NCBI GenBank assembly: GCA_016936975.1
Contig: JAFGWU010000004.1
Location: forward strand, 1 to 64,000
DNA length: 64,000 nucleotides
Direction: 5' to 3'
DNA from: Bacteroidales bacterium
Lineage (GTDB): Bacteria; Bacteroidota; Bacteroidia; Bacteroidales; GCA-2748055
This document shows positions 26,184 to 36,156 of the stretch, piece after piece (the stretch's first letter is position 1; the number at the start of each line of letters is the position of its first letter). Below the pieces are notes generated by a model that did not search any database, was not told where the DNA came from, and saw only the letters and a list, made by a program, of their open reading frames with translations. The translations under genes and the position numbers were made by a program.

Positions 26184-28265
26184 ATGAAAACCCTTATGAA
26201 ATATTCATTGTTTGCATCATTGATTCTGCTCTTTTCATTCCTGATCCCCGCGGGAGCCCAGGAGCAGGTGAAAATTATCAAGAAGGAGTTCAGGTATGAT
26301 AACACTGAGGGATTCAAGGAAGCCTGGAAAAGCATCCGGGAAGGAGATCTGTACTTTGCCGCAGGAAAAGGCACCTATGACCTGGCGCGCGATCATTACC
26401 TGTTTGCCCACCAGTATAACCCGGATAACCCGGCACTGAATTACAAAATCGGGGTATGCCATCTATATTCAGGAAGTCCGTATGAAGCCATAAAATATTT
26501 ACTCCGGGCCTATGAGCTGAATCCGAAAGTGACCGGTGATATTCACCATATGATGGGACGCTCCTACCACCAGGTGCTTGAATTTGACAGGGCCATTGAA
26601 GAGTACAAATTGCACAAGGAAGCCCTTCCTCCGGAGAAGCTGTCGGAATATGAACCGCAATTTACAAAGCTCATCAATGAGTGTCAGCATGGGAAAGAGA
26701 TCACCCGGGAACCGGTAAGGGTAATCATCCAGAACCTCGGGGAGAATATTAATTCGAAATATGACGATTATAATCCGGTATTTGCCCACAATGACACAGT
26801 CTTATTCTTCACTTCCCGCCGGCCGTTTGAAACCTCCAAACGGAATCCGATTGACAATAAATTCAATGAGGATATTTATGTCTCTTTCAACCGGAACGGC
26901 GACCTGCGAGAATCCGCGCGTCTTGATAAACCGTTCAACTCCCCGCACAATGAATCAGTGGTGGGGGTATCGCCCAACGGTGACCGGATATTGCTGTACA
27001 AGGGGCATATTGACGGGGGAGATCTGTTCCTTGCCACCTACAATGCGAAAAAGGAGAAATGGAATAAGCCGAAGCCTGTCTCAAAAAGTTTGCGGAGCAA
27101 GCAGGGAGAGACTTCAGCCTGTTTTTCCCCGGACGGAAAGGAACTCTATTTCATCTCCCGGAATGAAAAGCTGACCAGGGGAGGAAAAGATATCCTCGTG
27201 TCGCGCCTCGATTCGAAGGAGAAATGGAGCGATCCGGTTAATGCCGGTTCCATCCTGAATACTCTTTATGATGAAGAGGGCGTTTACATTACTCCCGATG
27301 GAAGCACGCTCTATTTCTCATCCAGGGGACACAATTCCATGGGAGGTTTTGATATCTTCAGATCGGTCAGGAACGAGCTGGGGGGGTGGTCCATTCCCGA
27401 GAACCTCGGGTATCCCATTAACACGCCGGCAGATGAACTTTTTTTCGTGACAGACGCGGAGGGGGTTTATGGATACTATTCAACCGTCCCGGAAGGGGGA
27501 ATGGGGGGAAAGGATATCTGCAGGGTGATGTTCCTGGGGTCCGAAAAAGAGCTGGTTATGCTGACCCGCGATCACCTGGTGGCCGGGAAGGATTACCTGT
27601 CGGGAGGATTCCTGACCATGCCGGAAAAGATCCTGGTGGACACCACCATTACGGTTGAGGGACGGGTTATCGATCCCAAATCAGACAGCATTCCGGTTGT
27701 GGCGCGCCTGACATTCATTGATCCCGATGACGGGTCGACCGATGCAAATGCCATTTCCGACGCAAGCGGCAGATATACGGCCAGACTTCCCGAAGCGAAA
27801 ACCTACGGGGTGGAGATCAATGCGACCGGTTACCTCTACTTCCTGGATATCGTCGACCTTTCCGGGAAATCGAGTGATGAGAAGGTGTACAGGGACTTCT
27901 ACCTGCAAAAGATCGAGGTGGGCACCAAGGTGGTCCTGGAAAATATCTATTTTGAAACCGGAAAGGCCATACTGCGTGCGGAGTCCTATGAGTCACTCGA
28001 TCAGGTCTATAAATTCATGGAGAATAACCCAACCGTTCAGCTTGAAATCTCGGGTCATACGGATAACACGGGTACCTATAAAATCAATTCAAAGCTATCC
28101 CGCGACAGGGCGAAAGCCGTGGTGGATTATCTCACAGGACGCGGAATTCCTGCAGACCGGCTGGTGTATGAAGGGTATGCAGATTCACAGCCCATTGCAA
28201 CGAATGACACCGCTGCGGGACGTGAAAGGAACAGAAGGGTGGAATTCAAGGTCATTTCCAAGTAG
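26184..28265 (+). CDS. PorE-like envelope protein: TPR, PD40 propeller, carboxypeptidase-regulatory-like, OmpA domain
   Basis: The start at 26184 opens with MKTLMKYSLFASLILLFSFL, a signal peptide; the product is 693 residues. In order: a TPR region (residues 45-190), PD40/WD40-like propeller repeats (about 215-460; ACFSPDGKELYFISRN, YITPDGSTLYFSSRG), a carboxypeptidase-regulatory-like beta domain (VEGRVIDPKSDSIPVVARLT), and a C-terminal OmpA domain. The OmpA part keeps the peptidoglycan-binding Asp in ISGHTDNTG and Arg in RERNRRVEF. The same four-part order defines PorE, a T9SS-linked peptidoglycan anchor. Bacteroidota genomes have several paralogues, so the T9SS role is probable but not proven. 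Confidence 0.88.
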   Translation: MKTLMKYSLFASLILLFSFLIPAGAQEQVKIIKKEFRYDNTEGFKEAWKSIREGDLYFAAGKGTYDLARDHYLFAHQYNPDNPALNYKIGVCHLYSGSPYEAIKYLLRAYELNPKVTGDIHHMMGRSYHQVLEFDRAIEEYKLHKEALPPEKLSEYEPQFTKLINECQHGKEITREPVRVIIQNLGENINSKYDDYNPVFAHNDTVLFFTSRRPFETSKRNPIDNKFNEDIYVSFNRNGDLRESARLDKPFNSPHNESVVGVSPNGDRILLYKGHIDGGDLFLATYNAKKEKWNKPKPVSKSLRSKQGETSACFSPDGKELYFISRNEKLTRGGKDILVSRLDSKEKWSDPVNAGSILNTLYDEEGVYITPDGSTLYFSSRGHNSMGGFDIFRSVRNELGGWSIPENLGYPINTPADELFFVTDAEGVYGYYSTVPEGGMGGKDICRVMFLGSEKELVMLTRDHLVAGKDYLSGGFLTMPEKILVDTTITVEGRVIDPKSDSIPVVARLTFIDPDDGSTDANAISDASGRYTARLPEAKTYGVEINATGYLYFLDIVDLSGKSSDEKVYRDFYLQKIEVGTKVVLENIYFETGKAILRAESYESLDQVYKFMENNPTVQLEISGHTDNTGTYKINSKLSRDRAKAVVDYLTGRGIPADRLVYEGYADSQPIATNDTAAGRERNRRVEFKVISK

Positions 28266-28289
28266 GAAACTGCTGCTTGAGCGAATGGA

Positions 28290-28371
28290 CCTCCTTCGCT
28301 AAAGTTATGCCTTCGTCCCGTCCCGATAGCTGTCGGGACGATACTTTGGCATACACGGTCGGAGGATAAAA
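28290..28371. repeat. Hairpin repeat element, copy A
   Basis: CCTCC at 28290-28294 pairs with GGAGG at 28361-28365, and inside is the perfect stem CGTCCCGA/TCGGGACG (28319-28326, 28333-28340). The right end continues ATAAAAG. A shorter copy with the same outer ends is at 48101-48141. Both are preceded by GCGAATG. The rest of the 28266-28514 gap holds only the gcvT promoter. Confidence 0.7.
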
Positions 28372-28468
28372 GCAAACAGGCGAATACTGTTTACTTCCTG
28401 CCAGTTGTCTGCAGGGAGCCTGCTGCAGACTTCTGTTTTAAAACAATTTTCAACCTCGCGGAAAGTAT

Positions 28469-28476
28469 TACTTTTG
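28469..28476 (+). promoter_or_regulatory. Candidate -7 box of gcvT
   Basis: TACTTTTG at 28469-28476 matches TAnnTTTG and is 38 bp before the GTG start. No glycine-riboswitch-like structure was recognised in the leader. Confidence 0.45.
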
Positions 28477-28514
28477 TTATTTCAATATTATGTCTCAATT
28501 TATTTCCATCGATC

Positions 28515-29606
28515 GTGAAAAGAACGGTTTTTTATGAGCGGCACGTAGGGCTGGGAGCCCGTATAGTGCCTTTTGCCGGTTTTGAGATGCCGGTTGAGTA
28601 TGAAGGGATCCGTAAGGAGCATATCAATGTGAGAACCAACGTCGGGGTTTTCGATGTGTCCCACATGGGTGAAATATGGGTTAAGGGTGAAGGGGCTGCT
28701 GAACTGGTGCAGAAATTGACATCCAACGACATCCGGAAACTGGAACCGGGTAAGATTCAGTATTCATGCTTCCCGAACGGAAAGGGAGGAATTGTGGACG
28801 ATTTGCTGGTATACCAGTTCGGAGAGGATAAATATTTGCTGGTGGTCAATGCCGCCAATATTGAAAAAGATTATCTCTGGGTCTTTGAACGTAACGATAC
28901 ACCGGCTGAGGTTGAAAATGCATCTGACAAAATCTCCCAGCTGGCTGTTCAGGGTCCGAATGCCTTAAAGGTATTACAGAAACTCACCCCTGCAGATCTG
29001 TCCGGGGTGCCATACTATACCTTTATCACCGGCCGGTTCGCCGGGGTGGATGAGGTGATTATCAGCAATACAGGATACACCGGGTCGGGAGGATTTGAGA
29101 TTTACTTTTATAATGGGGACGGTCCGGCTATCTGGGATGCTGTTTTTGATGCCGGGAAAGAAACCGGTATCGCTCCGGCGGGACTTGCCGCAAGGGATAC
29201 CCTGCGGCTGGAAATGGGGTATTGCCTCTACGGAAACGATATAGACGATACCACCTCTCCCATTGAGGCAGGACTCGGATGGATCACGAAGTTTACGGAG
29301 GGGAACCGCTTCACAGACAGAACACGGTTGGAAGTGCAGAAGGCTTCCGGTGTTGACCGGCGGCTTGTGGGTTTTGAACTTCTTGAAAAAGGAATACCCC
29401 GCCAGCATTATAAGATAACGGACCCGAAGGGGAACGAGATAGGAGAGGTAACCTCGGGGACCATGTCTCCCATGTTGAATAAGGGAATTGGGATGGGGTA
29501 TGTGAATTCCGACCATGCAAGGGAGGGAACGGATATCCGTATTCTTATCAGGGACAAGCAGGTTCCTGCAAAAGTGGTGCGTCCTCCGTTTTATAAACCA
29601 CAGTAA
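28515..29606 (+). CDS. gcvT: Glycine cleavage system T protein (aminomethyltransferase)
   Basis: The 363-residue protein transfers the methylene carbon of glycine to tetrahydrofolate. It opens with [20 protein letters not shown] and [12 protein letters not shown], has the catalytic Asp in [17 protein letters not shown] (QYS motif) and the [18 protein letters not shown] folate-binding segment, then a beta-barrel C-terminus. Length is standard. Translation starts with GTG at 28515; the nearest ATG (28490) is out of frame. The other glycine cleavage genes are not in the window. The comB gene follows after 9 bp. Confidence 0.97.
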   Translation: MKRTVFYERHVGLGARIVPFAGFEMPVEYEGIRKEHINVRTNVGVFDVSHMGEIWVKGEGAAELVQKLTSNDIRKLEPGKIQYSCFPNGKGGIVDDLLVYQFGEDKYLLVVNAANIEKDYLWVFERNDTPAEVENASDKISQLAVQGPNALKVLQKLTPADLSGVPYYTFITGRFAGVDEVIISNTGYTGSGGFEIYFYNGDGPAIWDAVFDAGKETGIAPAGLAARDTLRLEMGYCLYGNDIDDTTSPIEAGLGWITKFTEGNRFTDRTRLEVQKASGVDRRLVGFELLEKGIPRQHYKITDPKGNEIGEVTSGTMSPMLNKGIGMGYVNSDHAREGTDIRILIRDKQVPAKVVRPPFYKPQ

Positions 29607-29615
29607 GTTCAGCGG

Positions 29616-30332
29616 ATGAAGAAAGTTGAAGTTTGTTACAGTCCGGCCCTCTATCCCTATTATGAGAACAGGGAGGCGGTGGTGGTTGTGACGGATGTGT
29701 TGCGTGCCAGTTCGGCTATTGTAACGGCTTTCATGAACGGGGTAAGGAAGATCATCCCGGTAGGTTCGCTTGAAGAGGCGAAAGCCTATAAAGCTAAAGG
29801 CTTTATGGTTGCCGCCGAGCGCGATGGAATCGTCAGGGATTTTGCGGACTTTGGAAACTCACCTTTCAATTTCACAAGGAAGCAGATTGCCGGTAGGGAG
29901 ATTGTTTACAGCACCACCAACGGGACCCGGGCCATACACCTGGCATCAAGCGGTGAGCAGGTGCTTATCGGAGCCTACCTCAACCTGACGGCTCTGGTAC
30001 AGTATGTTATCAACAGCGACCGAGACCTGCTGATCCTCTGTGCGGGCTGGAAAAACAAATTCAACCTGGAAGACACCCTGTTCGCAGGAGCCCTCGCCGG
30101 GAAGATACTGGAAAACAATAATTATCAAACGATCTGCGATGCCACCCTGGGAGCGGTTGACCTTTTTGAACTGGCCAGGAACGACATGATGAATTACATG
30201 GAAAAAGTGGCCCAGAGGCACCGTCTTAAAAAAAATAATCTCGATGATGTGATTGCATACTGCCACACCCCGGACCTTACCGATATCATTCCGGTCCTGG
30301 AAAAGAATTACCTTGTGGCCGTCAAAAAATGA
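29616..30332 (+). CDS. comB: 2-phosphosulfolactate phosphatase (ComB family)
   Basis: The 238-residue protein has the ComB hallmarks VVVTDVLRASSAIVTAFMNG, the STTNGTRAI segment and FAGALAGKIL. ComB was characterised as the magnesium-dependent phosphatase that makes sulfolactate in archaeal coenzyme M synthesis. In bacteria the family is widespread without coenzyme M, and some Bacteroidota make sulfonate lipids, but no other sulfonate gene is nearby, so the bacterial substrate is uncertain. It is 9 bp after gcvT. Confidence 0.88.
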   Translation: MKKVEVCYSPALYPYYENREAVVVVTDVLRASSAIVTAFMNGVRKIIPVGSLEEAKAYKAKGFMVAAERDGIVRDFADFGNSPFNFTRKQIAGREIVYSTTNGTRAIHLASSGEQVLIGAYLNLTALVQYVINSDRDLLILCAGWKNKFNLEDTLFAGALAGKILENNNYQTICDATLGAVDLFELARNDMMNYMEKVAQRHRLKKNNLDDVIAYCHTPDLTDIIPVLEKNYLVAVKK

Positions 30333-30379
30333 ACAGAGCTGAAAGGACTTCATCATTAATCGAAAGTTATTCACATTAT

Positions 30380-30410
30380 TTGGTCAGGAATTATCAAACA
30401 TTTAACTTTA
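30380..30410 (+). promoter_or_regulatory. Candidate promoter of the serC operon
   Basis: TTG at 30380-30382, a 20-bp spacer and TAACTTTA at 30403-30410 match the pattern with one deviation. The serC start is 39 bp downstream. Confidence 0.4.
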
Positions 30411-30449
30411 AATGTTATATAAATAACAAAGGTTCAAAACATATCAGGT

Positions 30450-31523
30450 ATGAAAAAACACAATTTTTATGCTGGCCCGTCAATCCTCTCTGACTATACG
30501 GTTGAGAATACGGCCAAAGGAGTTCTTGATTTCAATGGGACAGGTCTCTCCATTATGGAGATATCCCACCGCAGTAAAGAGTTTATCGCGGTAATGGATG
30601 AGGCTCATTCCCTGTTTGTTGAATTGCTCGGGATCCCTTCCGGCTATTCGGTGCTCTTTTTGCATGGCGGCGCCAGCCTTCAGTTCTGTATGGTGCCCTA
30701 CAACCTGCTGAATAAAAAAGCGGCCTATCTCGATTCAGGATCCTGGGCTTCCAAAGCCATCAAGGAGGCAAAACTGTTCGGGGAGGTGGATGTGGTTGCC
30801 TCATCCAAAGAGTCGACCTACAACTACATACCCAAAGAGTATAAAATTCCCGCAGATGCCGATTATTTTCACATTACCACCAATAATACGATTTACGGAA
30901 CAGAGATCAAGGAAGACATAGACTGCCCGGTTAACCTTGTTGCCGACATGTCGTCCGATATCTTCAGCCGGCCTGTGGATATTTCCAAATACGCCCTTAT
31001 TTACGGAGGGGCCCAGAAGAACCTGGCTCCTGCAGGGGTCGCCTTTGTGATCATCAGGGATGAAATCCTTGGAAAGGTTGACAGGGCCATCCCGACCATG
31101 CTCAACTACCGTACTCATATTGAAAACGAATCGATGTTCAATACCCCGCCGGTCATTGCCGTATTCGCGGCGCTTCAGACCCTCCGGTGGTACAGGGATC
31201 TTGGGGGCTTGAGTGTCATCCACAAGAAAAACCAGGAAAAGGCCGATCTTCTCTATGATGAAATCGACCGCAATAAAATGTTTGTCCCCACGGTGAAGGA
31301 GGCTGGTGACCGGTCCATTATGAATGTGACCTTTGTGATGGCTGAGGCTTACAAAAATCTTGAAGCAGAGTTCCTCTCCTTTGCCACCGCCAAGGGGATG
31401 ATCGGCATAAAAGGTCACCGCTCGGTGGGCGGCTTCAGAGCCTCCATTTATAATGCAATGGAACTATCGAGTGTTCAGGCGCTTGTCGATGCAATGAAGG
31501 AATTTGAATCGAAACACAGTTAA
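30450..31523 (+). CDS. serC: Phosphoserine aminotransferase
   Basis: The 357-residue PLP enzyme makes 3-phosphoserine from 3-phosphohydroxypyruvate. It starts [15 protein letters not shown] (family: NFxAGPA), has [15 protein letters not shown], the Schiff-base Lys in [13 protein letters not shown], and ends with [15 protein letters not shown]. Length is standard. The phosphoglycerate dehydrogenase gene begins 10 bp downstream, giving the first two steps of serine synthesis in one unit, followed by a DUF1015 gene as in many Bacteroidota. Confidence 0.97.
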   Translation: MKKHNFYAGPSILSDYTVENTAKGVLDFNGTGLSIMEISHRSKEFIAVMDEAHSLFVELLGIPSGYSVLFLHGGASLQFCMVPYNLLNKKAAYLDSGSWASKAIKEAKLFGEVDVVASSKESTYNYIPKEYKIPADADYFHITTNNTIYGTEIKEDIDCPVNLVADMSSDIFSRPVDISKYALIYGGAQKNLAPAGVAFVIIRDEILGKVDRAIPTMLNYRTHIENESMFNTPPVIAVFAALQTLRWYRDLGGLSVIHKKNQEKADLLYDEIDRNKMFVPTVKEAGDRSIMNVTFVMAEAYKNLEAEFLSFATAKGMIGIKGHRSVGGFRASIYNAMELSSVQALVDAMKEFESKHS

Positions 31524-31533
31524 AATTAAGGTT

Positions 31534-32454
31534 ATGACAAAAGTACTGATTGCTACTGAAAAGCCCTTTTCCGGGAAAGCGGTTAGTGAGATTCGCGGCC
31601 TGCTGACAGAGGCCGGTTATGAGGTTGTCCTGCTGGAGAAATACGGGTCACAGGATGCCCTGCTGAAGGCGGTTGAGGAGGTGGATGCCATGATCATCCG
31701 CAGTGATGTCGTTGATAAAGATGTGATCAATGCCTCAAGGAACCTGAAGATCGTGGTGCGGGCAGGGGCCGGTTATGATAATGTCGACCTGGAAGCAGCA
31801 AAAGCAAAAGGGGTGGTGGTTATGAACACCCCCGGACAAAATGCCAACGCTGTTGCCGAACTGGCCTTCGGAATGATGGTTTACCTGAACAGGAACAAAT
31901 TTAATCCCACCACCGGAACGGAGCTCAGGGGTAAAACCCTCGGCATTCATGCCTATGGTTATGTGGGACGGATTGTCGGGATGATTGGTAAGGGATTCGG
32001 GATGAAGGTTTATGCCTTCGACCCTTATATCGATAAGGTTATCATTGAAAATGACGGGGTGGTGTCCCTTTCTTCCGCTGAGGATCTGTACCGGACCTGT
32101 CAGTATGTTTCACTCCACATTCCCGCAAACAAGGAAACACGCGAATCCATTAATTACGATCTGATGAACCTCATGCCCCAGGGGGCTACCCTGGTCAATA
32201 CCGCCCGTAAGGAGGTGATCGACGAGGCATCGCTTCTCAAGATCTTCAATATGCGGAGCGATTTCCGATATCTTTCCGATATCGCACCGGATTGTGCCGC
32301 GGAAATTGAACAGCATTTTGAGGGACGGTTTTTCTTTACCCCGAAAAAAATGGGGGCCCAGACGGCCGAGGCCAATTTGAATGCCGGGGTAGCAGCAGCC
32401 CGGCAGATCGTTAACTTTCTGGACCGGGGAGACGAAACATTCAGGGTAAACTGA
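31534..32454 (+). CDS. serA: D-3-phosphoglycerate dehydrogenase, short form
   Basis: The start at 31534 (MTKVLIATEKPFSGKAV, AAGG just upstream) is preferred over 31504, which would overlap serC. The 306-residue protein is a D-2-hydroxyacid dehydrogenase: VRAGAGYDNVDLEAAKAKGV, LRGKTLGIHAYGYVGRIVG (NAD loop), catalytic Arg in NTARKEVID, and a late Glu/His region. It lacks the C-terminal ACT and regulatory domains of E. coli SerA, as usual in Bacteroidota. The place between serC and DUF1015 supports the role in serine synthesis. Confidence 0.93.
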   Translation: MTKVLIATEKPFSGKAVSEIRGLLTEAGYEVVLLEKYGSQDALLKAVEEVDAMIIRSDVVDKDVINASRNLKIVVRAGAGYDNVDLEAAKAKGVVVMNTPGQNANAVAELAFGMMVYLNRNKFNPTTGTELRGKTLGIHAYGYVGRIVGMIGKGFGMKVYAFDPYIDKVIIENDGVVSLSSAEDLYRTCQYVSLHIPANKETRESINYDLMNLMPQGATLVNTARKEVIDEASLLKIFNMRSDFRYLSDIAPDCAAEIEQHFEGRFFFTPKKMGAQTAEANLNAGVAAARQIVNFLDRGDETFRVN

Positions 32455-32475
32455 CCGATTCGGGGGAAAAAGATT

Positions 32476-33723
32476 ATGGCAGTAATACATGCATTCAGAG
32501 GATACCGGCCAGGAAAGGCTCTTGTCGATCAGATTGCTTCCCGGCCCTACGACGTTTTGAATTCGGAGGAAGCCAGGGAGGAGGTGAAGGATAATCCATA
32601 CTCGTTCCTGCATGTCGTGAAACCCGAAGTGGACCTTCCCGAAGATATTGATCTCCACTCTGAGGTGGTTTATCAAACCGGGAGAAAGAATCTGCAGAAG
32701 CTGATTGATGAGGGGTTGTTCGTTCAGGACCGAAAGGCGATGCTCTATATCTATGCCCAAACCATGTTCGGCAAGACACAATACGGAATTGTCGGATGTG
32801 CCGCAGTGGATGATTATATGAATGATCGCATCAGGAAGCATGAACTGACCAGGCCCGATAAGGAAGAGGACAGGATGAACCACATACGGGTGACCAATTT
32901 CAATGCGGAACCTGTATTCTTTGCTTTTCCCGATCATCCCGGGCTGGAAAGCATCATCCGGCGCATCGTATCCGGGCCGCCCGAATACGATTTCGTAACC
33001 GGTGACGGCGTGGGCCACCATTTCTGGCTGGTGGATTCAGACCGGGACATTGACCTGATCACGGAAATCTTCCGGAAGGATATTCCCGTGACCTATGTGG
33101 CAGATGGCCATCACCGGACCGCTGCCGCCGCCCTGGTCGGGAATGAGAGGAAAGAAAATAATCCGCTCCACAGGGGCAACGAAGAGTATAATTATTTTCT
33201 GGCCGTTCATTTTCCGGCTTCCCATCTGACCATTATCGATTATAACCGGGTTATCCGGGACCTCAACGGGTTATCCCCGGAAGCGTTCCTGGAAGCCCTG
33301 ATGAGGGGATTTGAGATAGAGGAGAAAGGAACAGAGGTTGTAAAACCCCAAAGACTGCATTCCTTCTCGATGTATCTCGGAGGCAAATGGTACGCTCTCA
33401 ATGCCAGGCCGGGCACCTACGACGATACCGACCCGATCAGGAGCCTTGACGTGACCCTGCTTTCTGAGCAGGTACTGGGCCCTCTCCTGAACATTACGGA
33501 CCTGCGCAAATCGGATCGCATAGATTTTGTCGGAGGGATCAGGGGACTCGGGGAACTGAAACGGCGGGTGGACAGCGGGGAGATGAAAGCAGCTTTTGCA
33601 TTATACCCCGTGTCAATGAAACAGCTGATGGATATAGCCGACAACGGAATGATCATGCCTCCGAAAACCACCTGGTTCGAGCCCAAGCTCAGAAGCGGAC
33701 TGGTTATTCACGACCTTGAGTAG
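32476..33723 (+). CDS. DUF1015 family protein
   Basis: The 415-residue protein matches DUF1015: it opens VIHAFRGYRPGKALVDQIAS and contains RPYDVLNSEEAR, TYVADGHHRTAAAALVG and FLAVHFPASHLTIIDYNRV. The ADGHHR segment is the most conserved feature of the family and suggests metal or phosphate binding. The biochemical function is unknown; steady linkage to serC and serA suggests a role in serine or phosphorylated-serine metabolism. It is 21 bp after serA. Confidence 0.92.
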   Translation: MAVIHAFRGYRPGKALVDQIASRPYDVLNSEEAREEVKDNPYSFLHVVKPEVDLPEDIDLHSEVVYQTGRKNLQKLIDEGLFVQDRKAMLYIYAQTMFGKTQYGIVGCAAVDDYMNDRIRKHELTRPDKEEDRMNHIRVTNFNAEPVFFAFPDHPGLESIIRRIVSGPPEYDFVTGDGVGHHFWLVDSDRDIDLITEIFRKDIPVTYVADGHHRTAAAALVGNERKENNPLHRGNEEYNYFLAVHFPASHLTIIDYNRVIRDLNGLSPEAFLEALMRGFEIEEKGTEVVKPQRLHSFSMYLGGKWYALNARPGTYDDTDPIRSLDVTLLSEQVLGPLLNITDLRKSDRIDFVGGIRGLGELKRRVDSGEMKAAFALYPVSMKQLMDIADNGMIMPPKTTWFEPKLRSGLVIHDLE

Positions 33724-33891
33724 GTATCGACCGAACTGATTCAGGATTGGTTCACATCATGAGATCGGAAGAATAGCCCTCCTGTCCGGAAAATAGCCGG
33801 CAGGCCAGGGGGAAGTTTTGAAATCTTCGCTGTATATTTGAGAATGCAGATCCCGTTCGGACCGGACAAAGATGAATAAATACTGAATACC

Positions 33892-34869
33892 ATGATTGAC
33901 CTGACAACCAGCTATGCGGGGCTCAAGCTTAAGACCCCGGTTATTGTGAGCAGCAGCGGATTAACCAATACCGTTGTACGGATTAAGAAGATGGCCTCTG
34001 CCGGAGCCGGGGCCGTGGTGCTCAAGTCACTTTTCGAAGAGCAGATTCTTCATGAAATAAGTACATTCTCCGCCGCCAGTGATTATCCCGGGGCAGAAGA
34101 TTACATCCGTACCTATGCACGGGAAAATTCCCTCGATACCTATCTCAATCTGATCAAATCCGCAAAAGAGTCGGTGGATATTCCCGTCATTGCCAGTATC
34201 AACTGCGTGAGCTCCCGGGAGTGGGTAACCTTTGCTTCGGAGATTGAAAAGGCAGGCGCTGATGCCCTTGAGTTGAACATCTATTTTCTGGCAGCCAATA
34301 AGGATAGGAATCCCAGGGATTATGAAAAAAATTACCTGGACCTGGTCAGCGAAGTCAGGAAAAGAACGGGATTACCTGTAATGGTTAAACTGGGCGCAGG
34401 ATTCACCAACATTCCCTGGATCGTGGACCAGCTTGCGTTGCTCGGGGCATCAGCAGTGGTTCTTTTTAACCGGTTCTATGCACCCGATATTGATACCGAA
34501 ACGCTGGCATTCGGCTCTTCTGAAGTACTCAGTTCGCCTCAGGATATCCGGGATTCCCTGCGTTGGGTGGGGATTGTATCCTCGCAGGTGAAGAATATCG
34601 ACATTGCCGCATCCACCGGTGTGCACAGCGGACTGGCGGTTGTTAAACAAATTCTTGCCGGAGCCTCCGCCGTGCAGGTTTGTTCGGTTCTCTACCGGAA
34701 CGGTGTGGATTATCTCAGGGATATGATCGGCGAAATGAAAAAATGGATGGAGAAACGCCGGGTAAACTCCCTCGCGGAATTCAGGGGCCGCCTCAATTAC
34801 GGCAAACTCAAGGATCCTTCGGTCTATGAACGGTCCCAGTTCATTAAATATTTCAGCAGGATGACCTGA
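33892..34869 (+). CDS. Dihydroorotate dehydrogenase-like flavoprotein
   Basis: The 325-residue protein is a PyrD-like TIM barrel: IDLTTSYAGLKLKTPVIVSS, a phosphate-loop region GVHSGLAVVKQILAGASAVQ, and VIASINCVSSREW where the Cys and Ser fall near the class 1 active-site loop. It is the divergent PyrD-like group common in Bacteroidota, distinct from the main PyrD. Substrate is unproven; pyrimidine oxidation is only the family guess. It stands alone, 168 bp after DUF1015 and convergent with the next gene. Confidence 0.88.
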   Translation: MIDLTTSYAGLKLKTPVIVSSSGLTNTVVRIKKMASAGAGAVVLKSLFEEQILHEISTFSAASDYPGAEDYIRTYARENSLDTYLNLIKSAKESVDIPVIASINCVSSREWVTFASEIEKAGADALELNIYFLAANKDRNPRDYEKNYLDLVSEVRKRTGLPVMVKLGAGFTNIPWIVDQLALLGASAVVLFNRFYAPDIDTETLAFGSSEVLSSPQDIRDSLRWVGIVSSQVKNIDIAASTGVHSGLAVVKQILAGASAVQVCSVLYRNGVDYLRDMIGEMKKWMEKRRVNSLAEFRGRLNYGKLKDPSVYERSQFIKYFSRMT

Positions 34870-34940
34870 TGAGCGGGGCTTAAGAAGATAAACGACCGGC
34901 AGAACCGGGAAAAAACCGATGAAGCGATCCGCGGACCGGA

Positions 34941-36149
34941 TTATTCCCCCATACAATTCTTTACAATAAAGTTCCGGGCTTCGAACACCCCATACTGGTA
35001 AGCTTTCTTATAATTGTGGCATGCTGTTTCATTTTTGCCCAGCCGGGCGGCCACTTTCCCCTTTTCAAACCATGTTTGTCCATTCTCCGGATCCAGGTCA
35101 AGTGCCATGGAAAAGTCTTTCTCCGCATATTGAAGGGTTCCGGTCTGCACATAGACCAGTCCGCGGTGATGATAATATTCTGCCCTGCCGGTGTTCAGCT
35201 CCAGTGCCTTATTGAAACTCAGGATAGCATTGAGGTATTTTCCATGCCTGTATAGAATGGTCCCTTTCAGAAAATAGGCAGAGTCTCTGTCAGGGAAGTA
35301 AAGCAGGTAATTATCAATATCTCCCACGGCACCATCCAGGTCCCCGGTTTCACTCCTGGCTACCGCGCGGACCAGGTAGGCTTCGAATTGGGCGGGATCG
35401 AGCCGGATCAATTTATCACAATCGGCAAGAGCCTCTTCAAATTTCCCGTTTTTCATAGCGTATTCTACCCTGATGCCCAATGCATTGTGGTTTCGGACAT
35501 CACTCCTGACCGCTCTGTCGATCTCAGCCATCACTGCCTTATCATTTCCCAGGGATTCGTAAATCTCTGCCTTAATGGTAAGGACCTCGCTCTTGCGGTA
35601 GCCCTGCTTCTCCAAATCGTTCAGGAGGTTGATGGCTTCAAGGTATGCACCGTTGCCCTGATGAAACAGGGCATCCTGAAAGTTCCTGTCGTTCTGGTTA
35701 TACCAGCTTTTTTCGTTCCAGAGCGCTTTCCAGTCATCCCGTGCCTGGAGGGTGCCCAGCTCTTCATCCAGGAGGATATCCTTTTCGGGAAGTTTATAAC
35801 GGGAGGCGAGATGGATACGAAGATATTTCAGCGCCTGCTCAGGGTGGTTCAAACGGACCTCGGTCCGGGCAAGGTAATGGCTTGCCATTCCTTTCTGCCT
35901 CCTTTCAACCTGGAAGAAGTCTTCATGAGCCTTCATGTTATTTTGCAGGTTAAAATGACTGATTCCGCGGTGGAAGAGAATATCCACGTCACCGGGCTTC
36001 TGTTGCAGTGCACGGTCAAAGAGGACAATGGCAGAATCATATTGGCCTTTCATCATGCAGGCCCTTCCCATCAGGTAATCATCCGGAGATTGGGACCACA
36101 ACCCATTCGACAGAAAGAGGAACATGAACAGGCTGATGAGTATCTTCAT
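34941..36149 (-). CDS. Exported TPR-repeat protein
   Basis: The start at 36149 (MKILISLFMFLFLSNGLWSQ) gives a clean signal peptide and avoids overlap with the upstream gene; an ORF extends to 36200. The product is about 402 residues with many TPR units, for example MGRACMMKGQYDSAIVLFDR, AEYYHHRGLVYVQTGTLQYA and GQTWFEKGKVAARLGKNETA. It is the last gene of a three-gene minus-strand unit, 7 bp after the T9SS type B cargo gene. A periplasmic scaffold role is likely. Confidence 0.9.
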   Translation of the reverse strand: MKILISLFMFLFLSNGLWSQSPDDYLMGRACMMKGQYDSAIVLFDRALQQKPGDVDILFHRGISHFNLQNNMKAHEDFFQVERRQKGMASHYLARTEVRLNHPEQALKYLRIHLASRYKLPEKDILLDEELGTLQARDDWKALWNEKSWYNQNDRNFQDALFHQGNGAYLEAINLLNDLEKQGYRKSEVLTIKAEIYESLGNDKAVMAEIDRAVRSDVRNHNALGIRVEYAMKNGKFEEALADCDKLIRLDPAQFEAYLVRAVARSETGDLDGAVGDIDNYLLYFPDRDSAYFLKGTILYRHGKYLNAILSFNKALELNTGRAEYYHHRGLVYVQTGTLQYAEKDFSMALDLDPENGQTWFEKGKVAARLGKNETACHNYKKAYQYGVFEARNFIVKNCMGE

Positions 36150-36156
36150 GGCTGGA

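Noticed and set aside
28266-28514. Glycine riboswitch before gcvT
   Set aside because: The leader contains a repeat hairpin, but the paired glycine-aptamer cores were not recognisable.
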